This document shows positions 8,198 to 18,348 of a DNA stretch of 64,000 bases, in pieces (position 1 is the first letter of the stretch; each line of letters starts with the position of its first letter). The DNA lies in contig NZ_CP152376.1 in assembly GCF_038784515.1 (NCBI RefSeq), forward strand, positions 1,426,001 through 1,490,000. Reading direction: 5' to 3'. Under the pieces are notes generated by a model. It made no database searches. It was not told the origin of the DNA and worked only from the letters and a program-made list of their open reading frames with translations. Source of the DNA: Rhodoferax sp. GW822-FHT02A01. GTDB taxonomy: Bacteria; Pseudomonadota; Gammaproteobacteria; Burkholderiales; Burkholderiaceae_C. The translations under genes and the position numbers were made by a program.

Positions 8198-9562
8198 GTG
8201 AGCCCTGTTTCCACCAACCCCACATCCCCCGACATCCAGGCTGGCCGACTGCCCGCCGATGAATACGCACGGCGCTTTGCCGATGCAACACCCCGGCTCA
8301 CGCCCTCGCAGGCCTTGCTGGAAGCCGAGCGCTGCCTGTACTGCTATGACGCGCCTTGCGCCACGGCCTGCCCCACCAGCATCGACGTGCCGTCCTTTAT
8401 CCGCCGCATTGGCGAGGGCAACCTGCGTGGTGCAGCACGCACCATTCTGGACAGCAACCCCTTGGGCGGCATGTGCGCACGGGTCTGTCCCACCGAGAAC
8501 CTTTGCGAGGCCGTCTGCGTGCGCAACACCCAGGAAGACCGCCCCGTCTCCATCGGTCGCCTGCAGCGCTTTGCCGTGGATGCCTTGATGGAAAGCAAGC
8601 AGCCCCAGATATTTACCCGCGCAGAATCCACCGGCAAGAAGGTAGCCGTGGTCGGCGCCGGCCCTGCCGGCCTGGCCTGTGCCCACACCCTGGCGCGTCT
8701 GGGCCACAGCGTGGTGGTCTATGACGCCCGCCCCAAGGCCGGCGGTCTGAATGAATACGGTCTGGCCAGCTACAAGACGCCCGACAACTTTGCCCAGGCC
8801 GAAGTGCAATGGCTGCTGGGCATTGGTGGCATCAAGATCGTCAACAGTTGGAAGCTGGAAACCGCCGCCCAGCTGGAAACGCTGCGCCTGGACTATGACG
8901 CGGTTTTCCTGGGCATGGGCTTGTCCAGTACCGCGTCGCTCGGCGTTCCCGGTGAAGACCTGAACGGCGTGCAGGACGCGGTGGACTTCATTGCCACGCT
9001 GCGCCAATGCGAAGACCTCTCCACGCTGCCTGTGGGCCGCCGCGTGATCGTCATCGGTGGTGGCATGACGGCTGTGGATGCCGCGGTGCAAAGCAAGCTG
9101 CTGGGCGCCAAGGTGGTGCACATGGTGTACCGCCGCGGACCGGAACAGATGTCCGCCTCCAAGGACGAACAGGAATGGGCCCAGACCAACGGCGTGGTGC
9201 TGCACCAGTGGCTTGCACCCGTGGAAATCGTGGGCAGCAATGGCCACGCCAGCGCAGTGCGCTTTGCCGAGCAAAGCCTGGTGGATGGCAAGCTGGTACC
9301 CACCGGACGCGAGATCTCCTGGGAAGCCGACACGGTGCTCAAGGCCATTGGCCAGACACTGGGCAATGCGGTACTGGGTGAAGCCGGGCTGACACTGCAA
9401 AGCGGACGCATTGCCACTGACGACGACGGCAAGACCAACCTGCCCGGCGTCTGGGCCGGTGGCGACTGCCGTGCTGGCGGACTGGACCTGACCGTGGAGG
9501 CCGTGGAACACGGCAAGCGCTCGGCCAAGGCCATTCATGCACACCTGAGCGCTGGCAAGTAA
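8198..9562 (+). CDS. preT: NAD-dependent dihydropyrimidine dehydrogenase, PreT (flavoprotein) subunit
   Basis: I choose the GTG at 8198 (454 residues) because AAAAGGAG lies eight bases upstream; a start at 8126 would place the operator inside the gene. With PreA it reduces uracil and thymine to dihydropyrimidines. The N-terminal Cys-rich domain (CLYCYDAPCATACP and CARVCPTENLCEAVC) is the iron-sulfur domain shared with glutamate synthase small subunits. Then come the FAD dinucleotide fold VAVVGAGPAGLACAHTLAR, a second nucleotide fold VIVIGGGMTAVDAA, and the C-terminal FAD motif WAGGDCRAGG. PreA follows 48 bases downstream, which separates it from gltD. Confidence 0.93.
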   Translation: MSPVSTNPTSPDIQAGRLPADEYARRFADATPRLTPSQALLEAERCLYCYDAPCATACPTSIDVPSFIRRIGEGNLRGAARTILDSNPLGGMCARVCPTENLCEAVCVRNTQEDRPVSIGRLQRFAVDALMESKQPQIFTRAESTGKKVAVVGAGPAGLACAHTLARLGHSVVVYDARPKAGGLNEYGLASYKTPDNFAQAEVQWLLGIGGIKIVNSWKLETAAQLETLRLDYDAVFLGMGLSSTASLGVPGEDLNGVQDAVDFIATLRQCEDLSTLPVGRRVIVIGGGMTAVDAAVQSKLLGAKVVHMVYRRGPEQMSASKDEQEWAQTNGVVLHQWLAPVEIVGSNGHASAVRFAEQSLVDGKLVPTGREISWEADTVLKAIGQTLGNAVLGEAGLTLQSGRIATDDDGKTNLPGVWAGGDCRAGGLDLTVEAVEHGKRSAKAIHAHLSAGK

Positions 9563-9610
9563 TTCAGCGCACCACCCGAATTCAACGCATACCGTATTGG
9601 AAGTAACACC

Positions 9611-10918
9611 ATGGCCAATCTGCAAACCACGTTCGTCGGCGTCAAGAGCCCCAACCCCTTCTGGCTTGCCTCCGCTCCCCCCACTGACAAGGCCTACAAC
9701 GTCAACCGCGCCTTCGAAGCCGGCTGGGGCGGCGTCGTCTGGAAGACCCTGGGCGAAGCTGGCCCACCGGTCGTCAACGTCAACGGCCCCCGCTACGGTG
9801 CGCTGCTGAGCAACGACCGCCGCCTGATGGGTTTCAACAACATCGAGCTGATCACCGACCGCGACCTGGAGATCAACCTGCGCGAAATCACCGAGGTCAA
9901 GCGCCTGTGGTCGGACCGCGCCATGATCGTCTCGCTGATGGTGCCCTGCGAAGAAAAGTCGTGGAAAGCCATTCTGCCGCGCGTGGAAGACACCGGCGCG
10001 GATGCCATCGAGCTCAACTTCGGCTGCCCGCACGGCATGAGTGAACGCGGCATGGGCGCGGCCGTGGGCCAGGTGCCCGAATACATCGAGATGGTCACCG
10101 CCTGGTGCAAGCAATACAGCAAGCTGCCCGTCATCGTGAAGCTCACCCCCAACATCACTGACGTCCGCTACCCGGCCCGCGCCGCAAAGAAGGGTGGCGC
10201 CGATGCGGTGTCGCTCATCAACACCATCAACTCCATCATGGGCGTGGACCCACGCACCCTGACCATGAGCCCCTCCACCGGCGGCAAGGGTTCGCACGGC
10301 GGCTACTGCGGCCCGGCCGTCAAGCCGATTGCGCTGAACATGGTGGCCGAGATTGCGCGCGACCCGCAGACCGCGGGCCTGCCCATCAGCGGCATAGGCG
10401 GCATCGGCACCTGGCGCGACGCGCTGGACTACATCGCCCTGGGTTCGGGCACGGTGCAGGTGTGCACGGCCGCCATGGTGTATGGCTTCAAGATCGTGCA
10501 GGAAATGACGGACGGCCTGTCCAACTACATGGACGAAATGGGCTTTACCAGCGTGGACCAGATCGTGGGCAAGGCCGTGCCCACCGTGTCCGACTGGCGC
10601 TACCTCAACCTCAACCACATCAGCAAGGCGGTCATCAACCAGGACAGCTGCATTCAGTGCGGACGCTGCCACATCGCCTGCGAAGACACCTCGCACCAGG
10701 CCATCACGTTTGAGAAAGATGGCAAGCGCCATTTCGAAGTCAAGGAAGACGAGTGCGTGGGCTGCAACCTGTGCGTCAACGTCTGCCCGGTGCCCGAGTG
10801 CATCACCATGCGCGATCTGGCACCCGGCGAGGTGGACCTGCGCACGCAAAAGCCGGTGCAGGCACAGCACGCCGACTGGACCACGCACCCCAACAACCCC
10901 ATGCGCACGGCGGCCTGA
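9611..10918 (+). CDS. preA: NAD-dependent dihydropyrimidine dehydrogenase, PreA (catalytic) subunit
   Basis: A 435-residue protein with a dihydroorotate-dehydrogenase-like FMN barrel and a C-terminal ferredoxin domain. The barrel contains NFGCPHGMSERGMGAAVGQ, whose Cys-containing loop matches dihydropyrimidine dehydrogenase, and the FMN-phosphate region ISGIGGIGTWRDALDYI. Two 4Fe-4S motifs follow: CIQCGRCHIAC (from residue 347) and CVGCNLCVNVCPVPEC. It works with PreT in the first step of reductive pyrimidine degradation. Length equals the Comamonadaceae norm. Confidence 0.93.
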   Translation: MANLQTTFVGVKSPNPFWLASAPPTDKAYNVNRAFEAGWGGVVWKTLGEAGPPVVNVNGPRYGALLSNDRRLMGFNNIELITDRDLEINLREITEVKRLWSDRAMIVSLMVPCEEKSWKAILPRVEDTGADAIELNFGCPHGMSERGMGAAVGQVPEYIEMVTAWCKQYSKLPVIVKLTPNITDVRYPARAAKKGGADAVSLINTINSIMGVDPRTLTMSPSTGGKGSHGGYCGPAVKPIALNMVAEIARDPQTAGLPISGIGGIGTWRDALDYIALGSGTVQVCTAAMVYGFKIVQEMTDGLSNYMDEMGFTSVDQIVGKAVPTVSDWRYLNLNHISKAVINQDSCIQCGRCHIACEDTSHQAITFEKDGKRHFEVKEDECVGCNLCVNVCPVPECITMRDLAPGEVDLRTQKPVQAQHADWTTHPNNPMRTAA

Positions 10919-10978
10919 ATCCGAGGGGCAGTTTTTCGGTGACAAGGACCGCGATCTGCCCTATTCTTAATCTGCTAA

Positions 10979-12439
<1,461 letters not shown>

Positions 12440-12449
12440 GGAATTCACC

Positions 12450-13706
12450 ATGACCACTGCAACCGCAACCGATATTTCTGCCCTGCGCGTCAACGGCGAG
12501 CGCCTGTGGGCCTCGCTCATGGAGCTGGCCAAGATTGGCGCCACGCCCAAGGGTGGCGTCTGCCGCCTCACCCTCACCGACCTAGACAAGCAAGGCCGTG
12601 ACCTGGTGACCGGCTGGGCCCGTGAAGCCGGTATGACCGTCACCATCGACAAGATCGGCAACGGCTTCATGCGCCGCCCGGGCCGCAACAACAGCTTGCC
12701 GCCCATCATGACCGGCAGCCACATCGACACCCAGCCCACCGGCGGCAAGTTCGATGGCAACTACGGTGTACTCGCCGGCCTGGAAGTGGTGCGCACCCTC
12801 AACGACCACGGCATCGAAACCGAAGCGCCCATTGAAGTGGCGTTCTGGACCAATGAGGAAGGCTCGCGCTTCGTGCCAGTGATGATGGGCTCAGGCGTGT
12901 TCGCCAAGGCCTTCACGCTGGAGCACGCCTACGCTGCTACCGATACCGAGGGCAAGTCGGTCAAGGGCGAGCTGGAACGCATCGGCTACATCGGCGACCA
13001 AGAGCCGGGCGACCACCCCATTGGTGCCTACTTCGAAACCCATATCGAACAGGGCCCGGTGCTGGAAGACAACGACGTCACGATCGGCGTGGTCAGCGGC
13101 GTGCTGGGCATTCGCTGGTTTGACTGCACCGTCACCGGCATGGAAGCCCACGCCGGCCCGACCCCCATGGCCCTGCGCAAGGACTCGCTGCTGGCCGCCA
13201 CCCGCATCATGCAGGACGTGGTGGCCGCCGCCCACCGCCACCCGCCGCACGGACGTGGCACCGTGGGCATGGTGCAGGTGTTCCCCAACAGCCGCAACGT
13301 GATTCCCGGCCACGTGAAGTTCAGCATTGACCTGCGCAACAGCACCGACGCCCTGGTGGACCAGATGGCCGACGAAGTGAAAGCCTTCGCCGCCAAGGTG
13401 GCACAGGAGCATGGCGTGGACATCAAGATTGAACTGGTCTCCAGCTACCCCGCGCAGATCTTCCACGCCGACTGCGTGGACGCCGTGGGCCGTGCTGCCA
13501 AGAAGCTGGGCTATTCCAACATGCCCGCAGTCTCCGGCGCCGGCCACGACGCGGTCTACATGGCCAAGCTGGCTCCCAGCGGCATGATCTTCATCCCCTG
13601 CAAGGACGGCATCAGCCACAACGAGATCGAGGATGCCAAACCCGAGCACATCACCGCAGGCTGCAATGTGCTGCTGCATGCCATGCTGGAGCGGGCAGGA
13701 ACCTGA
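12450..13706 (+). CDS. Zn-dependent N-carbamoyl-beta-alanine (or L-carbamoylase) amidohydrolase
   Basis: A 418-residue M20-family hydrolase that should cleave the N-carbamoyl product of dihydropyrimidinase to beta-alanine or beta-aminoisobutyrate, CO2 and ammonia. Metal-site motifs are present in order: GSHIDTQPTGGKFDGNYGV, WTNEEGSRFVP, ETHIEQGPVLE, and the C-terminal SGAGHDAVYMA and DGISHNEIE. The family also contains L-N-carbamoyl-amino-acid hydrolases and allantoate amidohydrolases; its position between dihydropyrimidinase and cytosine deaminase favours beta-ureidopropionase activity. Confidence 0.88.
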   Translation: MTTATATDISALRVNGERLWASLMELAKIGATPKGGVCRLTLTDLDKQGRDLVTGWAREAGMTVTIDKIGNGFMRRPGRNNSLPPIMTGSHIDTQPTGGKFDGNYGVLAGLEVVRTLNDHGIETEAPIEVAFWTNEEGSRFVPVMMGSGVFAKAFTLEHAYAATDTEGKSVKGELERIGYIGDQEPGDHPIGAYFETHIEQGPVLEDNDVTIGVVSGVLGIRWFDCTVTGMEAHAGPTPMALRKDSLLAATRIMQDVVAAAHRHPPHGRGTVGMVQVFPNSRNVIPGHVKFSIDLRNSTDALVDQMADEVKAFAAKVAQEHGVDIKIELVSSYPAQIFHADCVDAVGRAAKKLGYSNMPAVSGAGHDAVYMAKLAPSGMIFIPCKDGISHNEIEDAKPEHITAGCNVLLHAMLERAGT

Positions 13707-13719
13707 GCACGCCTGACGC

Positions 13720-15015
13720 ATGCTGGACCTGCTGATCCACAACGCCGCACTGGCCGACGGCCGCAAGGCCATGTCTGTTGCCGTGCAGGGCGGCAAGATT
13801 GTCGAAGTCACACAAGGGCTGCAAGCCCCCGCGCACGAAACCGTGGACGCGGGCGGCATGCTGTTGTCCAGCCCGTTTGTGGACGCGCACTTCCACATGG
13901 ATGCCACGCTGTCGTACGGCCTGCCGCGGGTGAACCAGAGCGGCACGCTGCTCGAAGGCATTGCGCTGTGGGGCGAGCTCAAGCCCCTGCTCACACAGGA
14001 AGCCCTGGTGGAGCGTGCACTGGCCTACTGCGACTGGGCCGCGGCCAAGGGTTTGCTGGCGATACGCACCCATGTGGACGTGTGCGACCCGCGTCTGCTG
14101 GCGGTGGATGCGCTGCTGGAGGTCAAGAAGCGGGTGGCGCCCTATATCGACCTGCAGCTGGTCGCCTTTCCGCAAGATGGCGTTCTGCGCGGACCGCAGG
14201 GTGCACAGCAGCATATGGACAACCTCAAACGTGCGCTCGACAAGGGCGTGGACGTGGTGGGCGGCATTCCCCACTTTGAGCGCACCATGGCCGATGGTGC
14301 CCTAAGCGTGAAGCTGCTGTGCGAGCTGGCCGCCGAGCGCGGGCTGATGGTGGACATGCACTGCGACGAGTCGGATGACCCGCACTCGCGCCATGTGGAG
14401 ACGCTGGCGTTCGAAGCGCAACGGCTGGGGCTGCAGGGCCGCGTCACCGGTTCGCACCTGACTTCCATGCACAGCATGGACAACTATTACGTCAGCAAGC
14501 TCATTCCGCTGATGGCCGAGGCCGGGCTGCATGTGGTGGCCAACCCACTCATCAACATTACGCTGCAGGGCCGCCACGACAGCTACCCCAAGCGCCGCGG
14601 CATGACCCGCGTGCCGGAATTGATGGCCGCTGGCATCAACGTGGCCTTTGGCCATGACTGCGTGATGGACCCCTGGTATTCGCTGGGCAGCGGCGACATG
14701 CTGGAAGTGGCGCACATGGGGCTGCACGTGGGCCAGATGACCAGCCAGGACGCGATGCGCCAGTGCTTTGACGCGGTCACCCGCAATGCGGCCTGCGTAC
14801 TGGGCTTGCAGGGCTACGGACTGGCAGCGGGCTGTAACGCAGACCTGGTGCTGCTGCAGGCGCGCGACCCGGTGGAGGCCATACGCCTGCGCGCCACGCG
14901 CCTCAAGGTGTTTCGAGCCGGCAAACTGATTGCGCAGTCACCCGCTGCCACCGCCCAGTTGAACTTGCCGGGGCGCCCGGCGCAGACGAGCTGGATTCAG
15001 GCGTTGGACGTGTAG
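13720..15015 (+). CDS. codA: Cytosine deaminase
   Basis: A 431-residue amidohydrolase that deaminates cytosine to uracil, feeding the pathway encoded just upstream. Diagnostic pieces are the first metal His pair in VDAHFHMDATLS, HCDESDDPHSRHVETLA (catalytic Glu/Asp region), the GRHDSYPKRRGMTRVPEL segment typical of CodA, and the metal Asp in FGHDCVMDPWYSLGSG. It starts 13 bases after the carbamoylase. Its last 19 bases overlap the end of the convergent FliD-like gene. A related isoguanine or N-isopropylammelide deaminase is less likely. Confidence 0.87.
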   Translation: MLDLLIHNAALADGRKAMSVAVQGGKIVEVTQGLQAPAHETVDAGGMLLSSPFVDAHFHMDATLSYGLPRVNQSGTLLEGIALWGELKPLLTQEALVERALAYCDWAAAKGLLAIRTHVDVCDPRLLAVDALLEVKKRVAPYIDLQLVAFPQDGVLRGPQGAQQHMDNLKRALDKGVDVVGGIPHFERTMADGALSVKLLCELAAERGLMVDMHCDESDDPHSRHVETLAFEAQRLGLQGRVTGSHLTSMHSMDNYYVSKLIPLMAEAGLHVVANPLINITLQGRHDSYPKRRGMTRVPELMAAGINVAFGHDCVMDPWYSLGSGDMLEVAHMGLHVGQMTSQDAMRQCFDAVTRNAACVLGLQGYGLAAGCNADLVLLQARDPVEAIRLRATRLKVFRAGKLIAQSPAATAQLNLPGRPAQTSWIQALDV

Positions 15016-15710
15016 GCGCTCAAGGCGTTGGAAGTGGTTGACGACTGCGAGGCGCTGAACTGCTGCACCGCCTTGAGCAAGGCGGTGCGTTGGGTTTGCA
15101 GCAAGGTGGACTTGCTGGTGAGCGCGCTGACTGAGGAGGCAATCCTTCCATCGCTGGCCAGCTCCTTGCCGGCCGCCTTGTCCACCAGCTTGCCGAGCTT
15201 GGACAAAGCCGTCTGCACGGTGCTGGGCGAAGCCTTGTAGGCCGCCGCAAACTTGGTGGCATCCAGTTTCAGCGTGCCGTCACTGGCTTTGGTAAAGCCC
15301 ATGTTGCGCAGGTCGCTGATCTTGCTGAGATCGGCAGACAACGCGCGGCTCATGGTGGAGCTGATCTTGTCTGTGCCGCTGGTCTGTGCCGCAGCCGTTT
15401 GCGCCGACGCCACCATCGCATTGAATTTGGTGATGAAGCTGGTGATGCCCGCTTTCACGTCGTCACTGGTGGAAGAGGTCTGGAACCCGCTGAGTCCCTG
15501 CGCGGCGGTTTGCACCAGGGAAACGGCGGATTTGAACTGGCCCAGCGTGGACAGGCTTGTGGTGGCGGCATCCAGCTTGGCCTGCAAGGCGGTGCTGGAT
15601 TTGGTGATGCCCGCCAAAACCGGGCTGAGCGCGCTGCTGGCCTGCGTGGTGGACTGGCTGCTGGATGCCAGGCTTGCCGTGCTGCTGCTGAGCAACTGGC
15701 TGATGTTCAT
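14997..15710 (-). CDS. FliD-like protein (flagellar hook-associated protein 2 C-terminal-like), stand-alone
   Basis: A 237-residue Ser/Thr/Ala-rich protein without cysteine or tryptophan. It has the FliD ends: an N-terminal stretch of helix-forming TTSLSTLGQFKSAVSLVQ type, and a C-terminal region with ISDLRNMGFTKASDGTLKLD followed by KFAAAYKASPSTVQTALSKL, very close to the conserved FliD_C pattern (dGi..dGtL.ld..kl..al...p..v). True FliD is usually 450 or more residues, so the variable middle domains are missing. No flagellar gene is nearby. It could be a minor cap-like protein or a relic that stayed intact. Confidence 0.65.
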   Translation of the reverse strand: MNISQLLSSSTASLASSSQSTTQASSALSPVLAGITKSSTALQAKLDAATTSLSTLGQFKSAVSLVQTAAQGLSGFQTSSTSDDVKAGITSFITKFNAMVASAQTAAAQTSGTDKISSTMSRALSADLSKISDLRNMGFTKASDGTLKLDATKFAAAYKASPSTVQTALSKLGKLVDKAAGKELASDGRIASSVSALTSKSTLLQTQRTALLKAVQQFSASQSSTTSNALSAYTSNA

Positions 15711-15907
15711 GGTGATTTCCTTGGTAGGGCGGGCTCGTGGCCCTCCGGTGGGACCCCCTGATTTTGTTCAGCCTTGGCCCAGGCATAGAGGCGGAGATAG
15801 CCCGAAGACACCCGCCAATTGGATGGACCTCAGTCGCCCTTGCCGCCGCCTCCACCGCAAAGACGGTTTCTGCGCTGATAATCTTCCGAGCAACAAAGGG
15901 GGACGCG

Positions 15908-16369
15908 ATGGTTCTGGACGATTTGACGGCGCACGACAAATTCTTGCTCATGCTGGAGTGGATGCTGGCCCTGGAAAAGCGCCATGCCGACGTGTTGCAG
16001 CCGGGCCTGGTCCACATCAAGTACGACCCCCAGGACATCCGGGACCTGACCTTCGGTGCCAGCGATGCCGCGCAAAAGCTCAGCGAAGTGGCCGAATGCC
16101 TCAAACGCTCGTTCCGTGGCACCGACTTCATTGCCCGCGAGGGCATGGACTTCTGGATTCTTACCCCGTTCACACAGATTGACCCGGTGATGGAAAAGGT
16201 GCGCCAGGTTATCAAGACAGCGCCCCAAAACGGCCTGGGCATCGCCCATAGCAATGTGCGCATCTACATGCTGCGCGACCACCTGGGCGGTGCTGCCGGA
16301 CAGTTCAAGGCAGCACAGGACTTCCTGGACTACCTGCAGACCTTGCCGGAACCGGTACTTCCGGTGTGA
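15908..16369 (+). CDS. Degenerate GGDEF-like domain protein
   Basis: The ATG at 15908 (153 residues) is preceded by AAAGGGGGACGCG. The central part, FRGTDFIAREGMDFWILTP, aligns with the GGDEF signature region (R.tD.iaR.GGDEFa.l), but the signature itself reads EGMDF, so diguanylate cyclase activity is not expected. The preceding ASDAAQKLSEVAECLKRS matches the helix before the signature. It may be a c-di-GMP or GTP-binding relic, or a scaffold. It is divergent from the FliD-like gene with a 197-base shared upstream region in which I see no clear operator. Confidence 0.55.
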   Translation: MVLDDLTAHDKFLLMLEWMLALEKRHADVLQPGLVHIKYDPQDIRDLTFGASDAAQKLSEVAECLKRSFRGTDFIAREGMDFWILTPFTQIDPVMEKVRQVIKTAPQNGLGIAHSNVRIYMLRDHLGGAAGQFKAAQDFLDYLQTLPEPVLPV

Positions 16370-16527
16370 CGTTCGCCGGGCTGCAAAGTACGCAAAAGTA
16401 CTTGCAAGGCCTCTTCATATACGTTTTTGTAATTAGAAACTGACAATTAAGTTGTTCCTGTTTTAACGGTCCACTTCCAGAATGCAACCCATCGCACTGT
16501 TGCGTTGCAAACATCCTGGAGTTGACT

Positions 16528-17577
16528 ATGGCAAACCGCCACCCCCAATCCCGCCTTTCCCGCCGTCCCTTCCTCAAACTGGCTGCCGCAGTCGCCGTGG
16601 CTGCCACGTCCCTCGGTGCATCGCTGCAAGCCCAGGCCCAGCAGGCCGTCACCCTGCTGAACGTGTCCTACGACCCCACGCGCGAGCTGTACGTGGAATA
16701 CAACGCGGCCTTTGCCAAGTACTGGAAAGCCAAGACCGGCCAGGACGTGACCATCAAGCAAAGCCATGGCGGCTCGGGTAAACAGGCCCGCTCGGTCATT
16801 GATGGCCTGGAAGCCGACGTGGTGACTTTGGGCTTGGCAGGCGACGTCGATGCCATCGTCAAGAACGGCGGCTGGCTGTCCAAGGACTGGCAAAAGCGCC
16901 TGCCCCACAACTCATCGCCCTACACCAGCACCATCATCTTTGCGGTGCGCGAAGGCAATCCCAAGGGCATCAAGGACTGGGACGACCTGATCCGCCCGGA
17001 CGTGAAGGTCATCACACCCAATCCCAAAACTTCTGGCGGCGCACGCTGGAACTACCTGGCAGCATGGGAGTTCGCCCGCCTCAAGTACGGCGGTGACGCC
17101 AAGGCCAAAGAGTTCGTAGCCAAGCTGTACGCCAATGTGCCTGTGCTGGACACCGGTGCCCGAGGCTCCACCATCACCTTCGGCCAGCGCGGCCAGGGCG
17201 ACGTGCTGATTGCCTGGGAAAACGAGGCCTACCTGCTGGAAAAAGAATTCGGCGCCAAGTTTGACGTGGTTGCACCTCCCTTGAGCATCCTGGCCGAGCC
17301 GCCAGTGGCCGTAGTGGACAAGAACGTGGACAAGAAAGGCACCCGTGCCGTTGCCGAGGAATACCTGAAGTACCTGTACAGCGAAGAAGGCCAGGACATT
17401 GCGGGCAAGAACTTCTACCGCCCTGCCGTGTCGGAAAAGGCCAAGGCCAAGTACGCCAAGCAATTCGCCAAGATCAAACTCTTCACCATCGACGAAGCCT
17501 TCGGTGGCTGGGAAAAGGCCGACAAGGAGCACTTCGCCGACGGTGGCAGCTTTGACCAGATCTACACCAAGAAATAA
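16528..17577 (+). CDS. sbp: Sulfate/thiosulfate ABC transporter substrate-binding protein
   Basis: I choose the ATG at 16528 (349 residues) with CTGGAG upstream; a TTG two codons earlier is also open. The N-terminus carries an [15 protein letters not shown] signal with a twin Arg and an AQAQ cleavage region. The mature part contains the Sbp hallmarks [21 protein letters not shown] (in two pieces), [21 protein letters not shown], and [17 protein letters not shown]. It binds sulfate in the periplasm. No sulfate permease follows; ssuE does, so this receptor probably serves the CysTWA complex encoded at 57-60 kb. Confidence 0.9.
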   Translation: MANRHPQSRLSRRPFLKLAAAVAVAATSLGASLQAQAQQAVTLLNVSYDPTRELYVEYNAAFAKYWKAKTGQDVTIKQSHGGSGKQARSVIDGLEADVVTLGLAGDVDAIVKNGGWLSKDWQKRLPHNSSPYTSTIIFAVREGNPKGIKDWDDLIRPDVKVITPNPKTSGGARWNYLAAWEFARLKYGGDAKAKEFVAKLYANVPVLDTGARGSTITFGQRGQGDVLIAWENEAYLLEKEFGAKFDVVAPPLSILAEPPVAVVDKNVDKKGTRAVAEEYLKYLYSEEGQDIAGKNFYRPAVSEKAKAKYAKQFAKIKLFTIDEAFGGWEKADKEHFADGGSFDQIYTKK

Positions 17578-17649
17578 GGCCCCACGCATTTCACCTTGGG
17601 ACGGCCCGGCGGTGAAACCAACTCTTAGCATCATCAACCAAGGTCTGTC

Positions 17650-18240
17650 ATGTCTGTTCTCTTGATTGCCGGAAGCCCGTCGGAACGCTCACGCACCGCC
17701 GCACTGCTGGATGCCGCCGGCCAGCGCCTGGCAACCCGCGGTGCGCTGGTAGAGCGACTTCGTGTGCGCGACCTCTCGCCCCAGGCGCTGCTGCTAGCGG
17801 ACTTTGGCCACCCCTCGGTGAGCAAAGCTATTGGTCAGGTGGCACAGGCGCAGGTCGTGATCGTGGCCACGCCGGTGTACAAGGCCGCCTACAGCGGCGT
17901 GCTCAAGGTCTTCCTGGACCTGCTGCCGCAGGATGCCTTCAAGGGCAAGACCGTGCTGCCACTGGCCACCGGAGGCAGCCCCAACCACATGCTGGCGCTG
18001 GACTATGCCTTGCGACCGGTCCTGCAGTCGCTGGGTGCGCGCCATATCCTATCGGGCATCTTTGCGGTGGACTCGCAGGTCACGCTTTCGCCGGAGGGGT
18101 CCTATAGCCTGAGCCCTGACATCAGTGACCGCCTGGATGCGGCTGTCACCACGCTGGTCACGGAAGCGCTGTCTCCTTCCCTGGCGCACGCCAGCCGCTT
18201 TGCACCGGTGCACTTCTCGCAGGTGCGATGTAGCGTGTAA
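17650..18240 (+). CDS. ssuE: NADPH-dependent FMN reductase SsuE
   Basis: A 196-residue flavodoxin-like reductase that supplies FMNH2 to the alkanesulfonate monooxygenase SsuD. It opens with SVLLIAGSPSERSRTAALLDA (a phosphate-binding GSPSERSRT loop), has VIVATPVYKAAYSGVLKVFLDLLPQ and the TGGSPNHMLALDYALRPVL segment typical of SsuE. It lies between the sulfate receptor and the sulfonate receptor genes, in the ssu block. Confidence 0.93.
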   Translation: MSVLLIAGSPSERSRTAALLDAAGQRLATRGALVERLRVRDLSPQALLLADFGHPSVSKAIGQVAQAQVVIVATPVYKAAYSGVLKVFLDLLPQDAFKGKTVLPLATGGSPNHMLALDYALRPVLQSLGARHILSGIFAVDSQVTLSPEGSYSLSPDISDRLDAAVTTLVTEALSPSLAHASRFAPVHFSQVRCSV

Positions 18241-18348
18241 CAACCCAACGCGCACCGAGTGCGCAAACCCCACTCTCCACGTTTTCGAGGACCGCAGGAT
18301 GCGGCCCCCGGGGGAGGTTTTGTCTTCACTTTTGCAAGGAATCCAACC

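Noticed and set aside
8168..10945. 925-residue open frame on the minus strand
   Set aside because: It lies antisense to preT and preA, whose motifs are complete. Its His/Gly/Ala-rich composition is the usual shadow of a GC-rich coding strand.
10926..10961. GGGCAG/CTGCCC inverted repeat between preA and hydA as a terminator
   Set aside because: Only six pairs with a 24-base loop and no T tract; the genes are consecutive pathway steps and probably co-transcribed.
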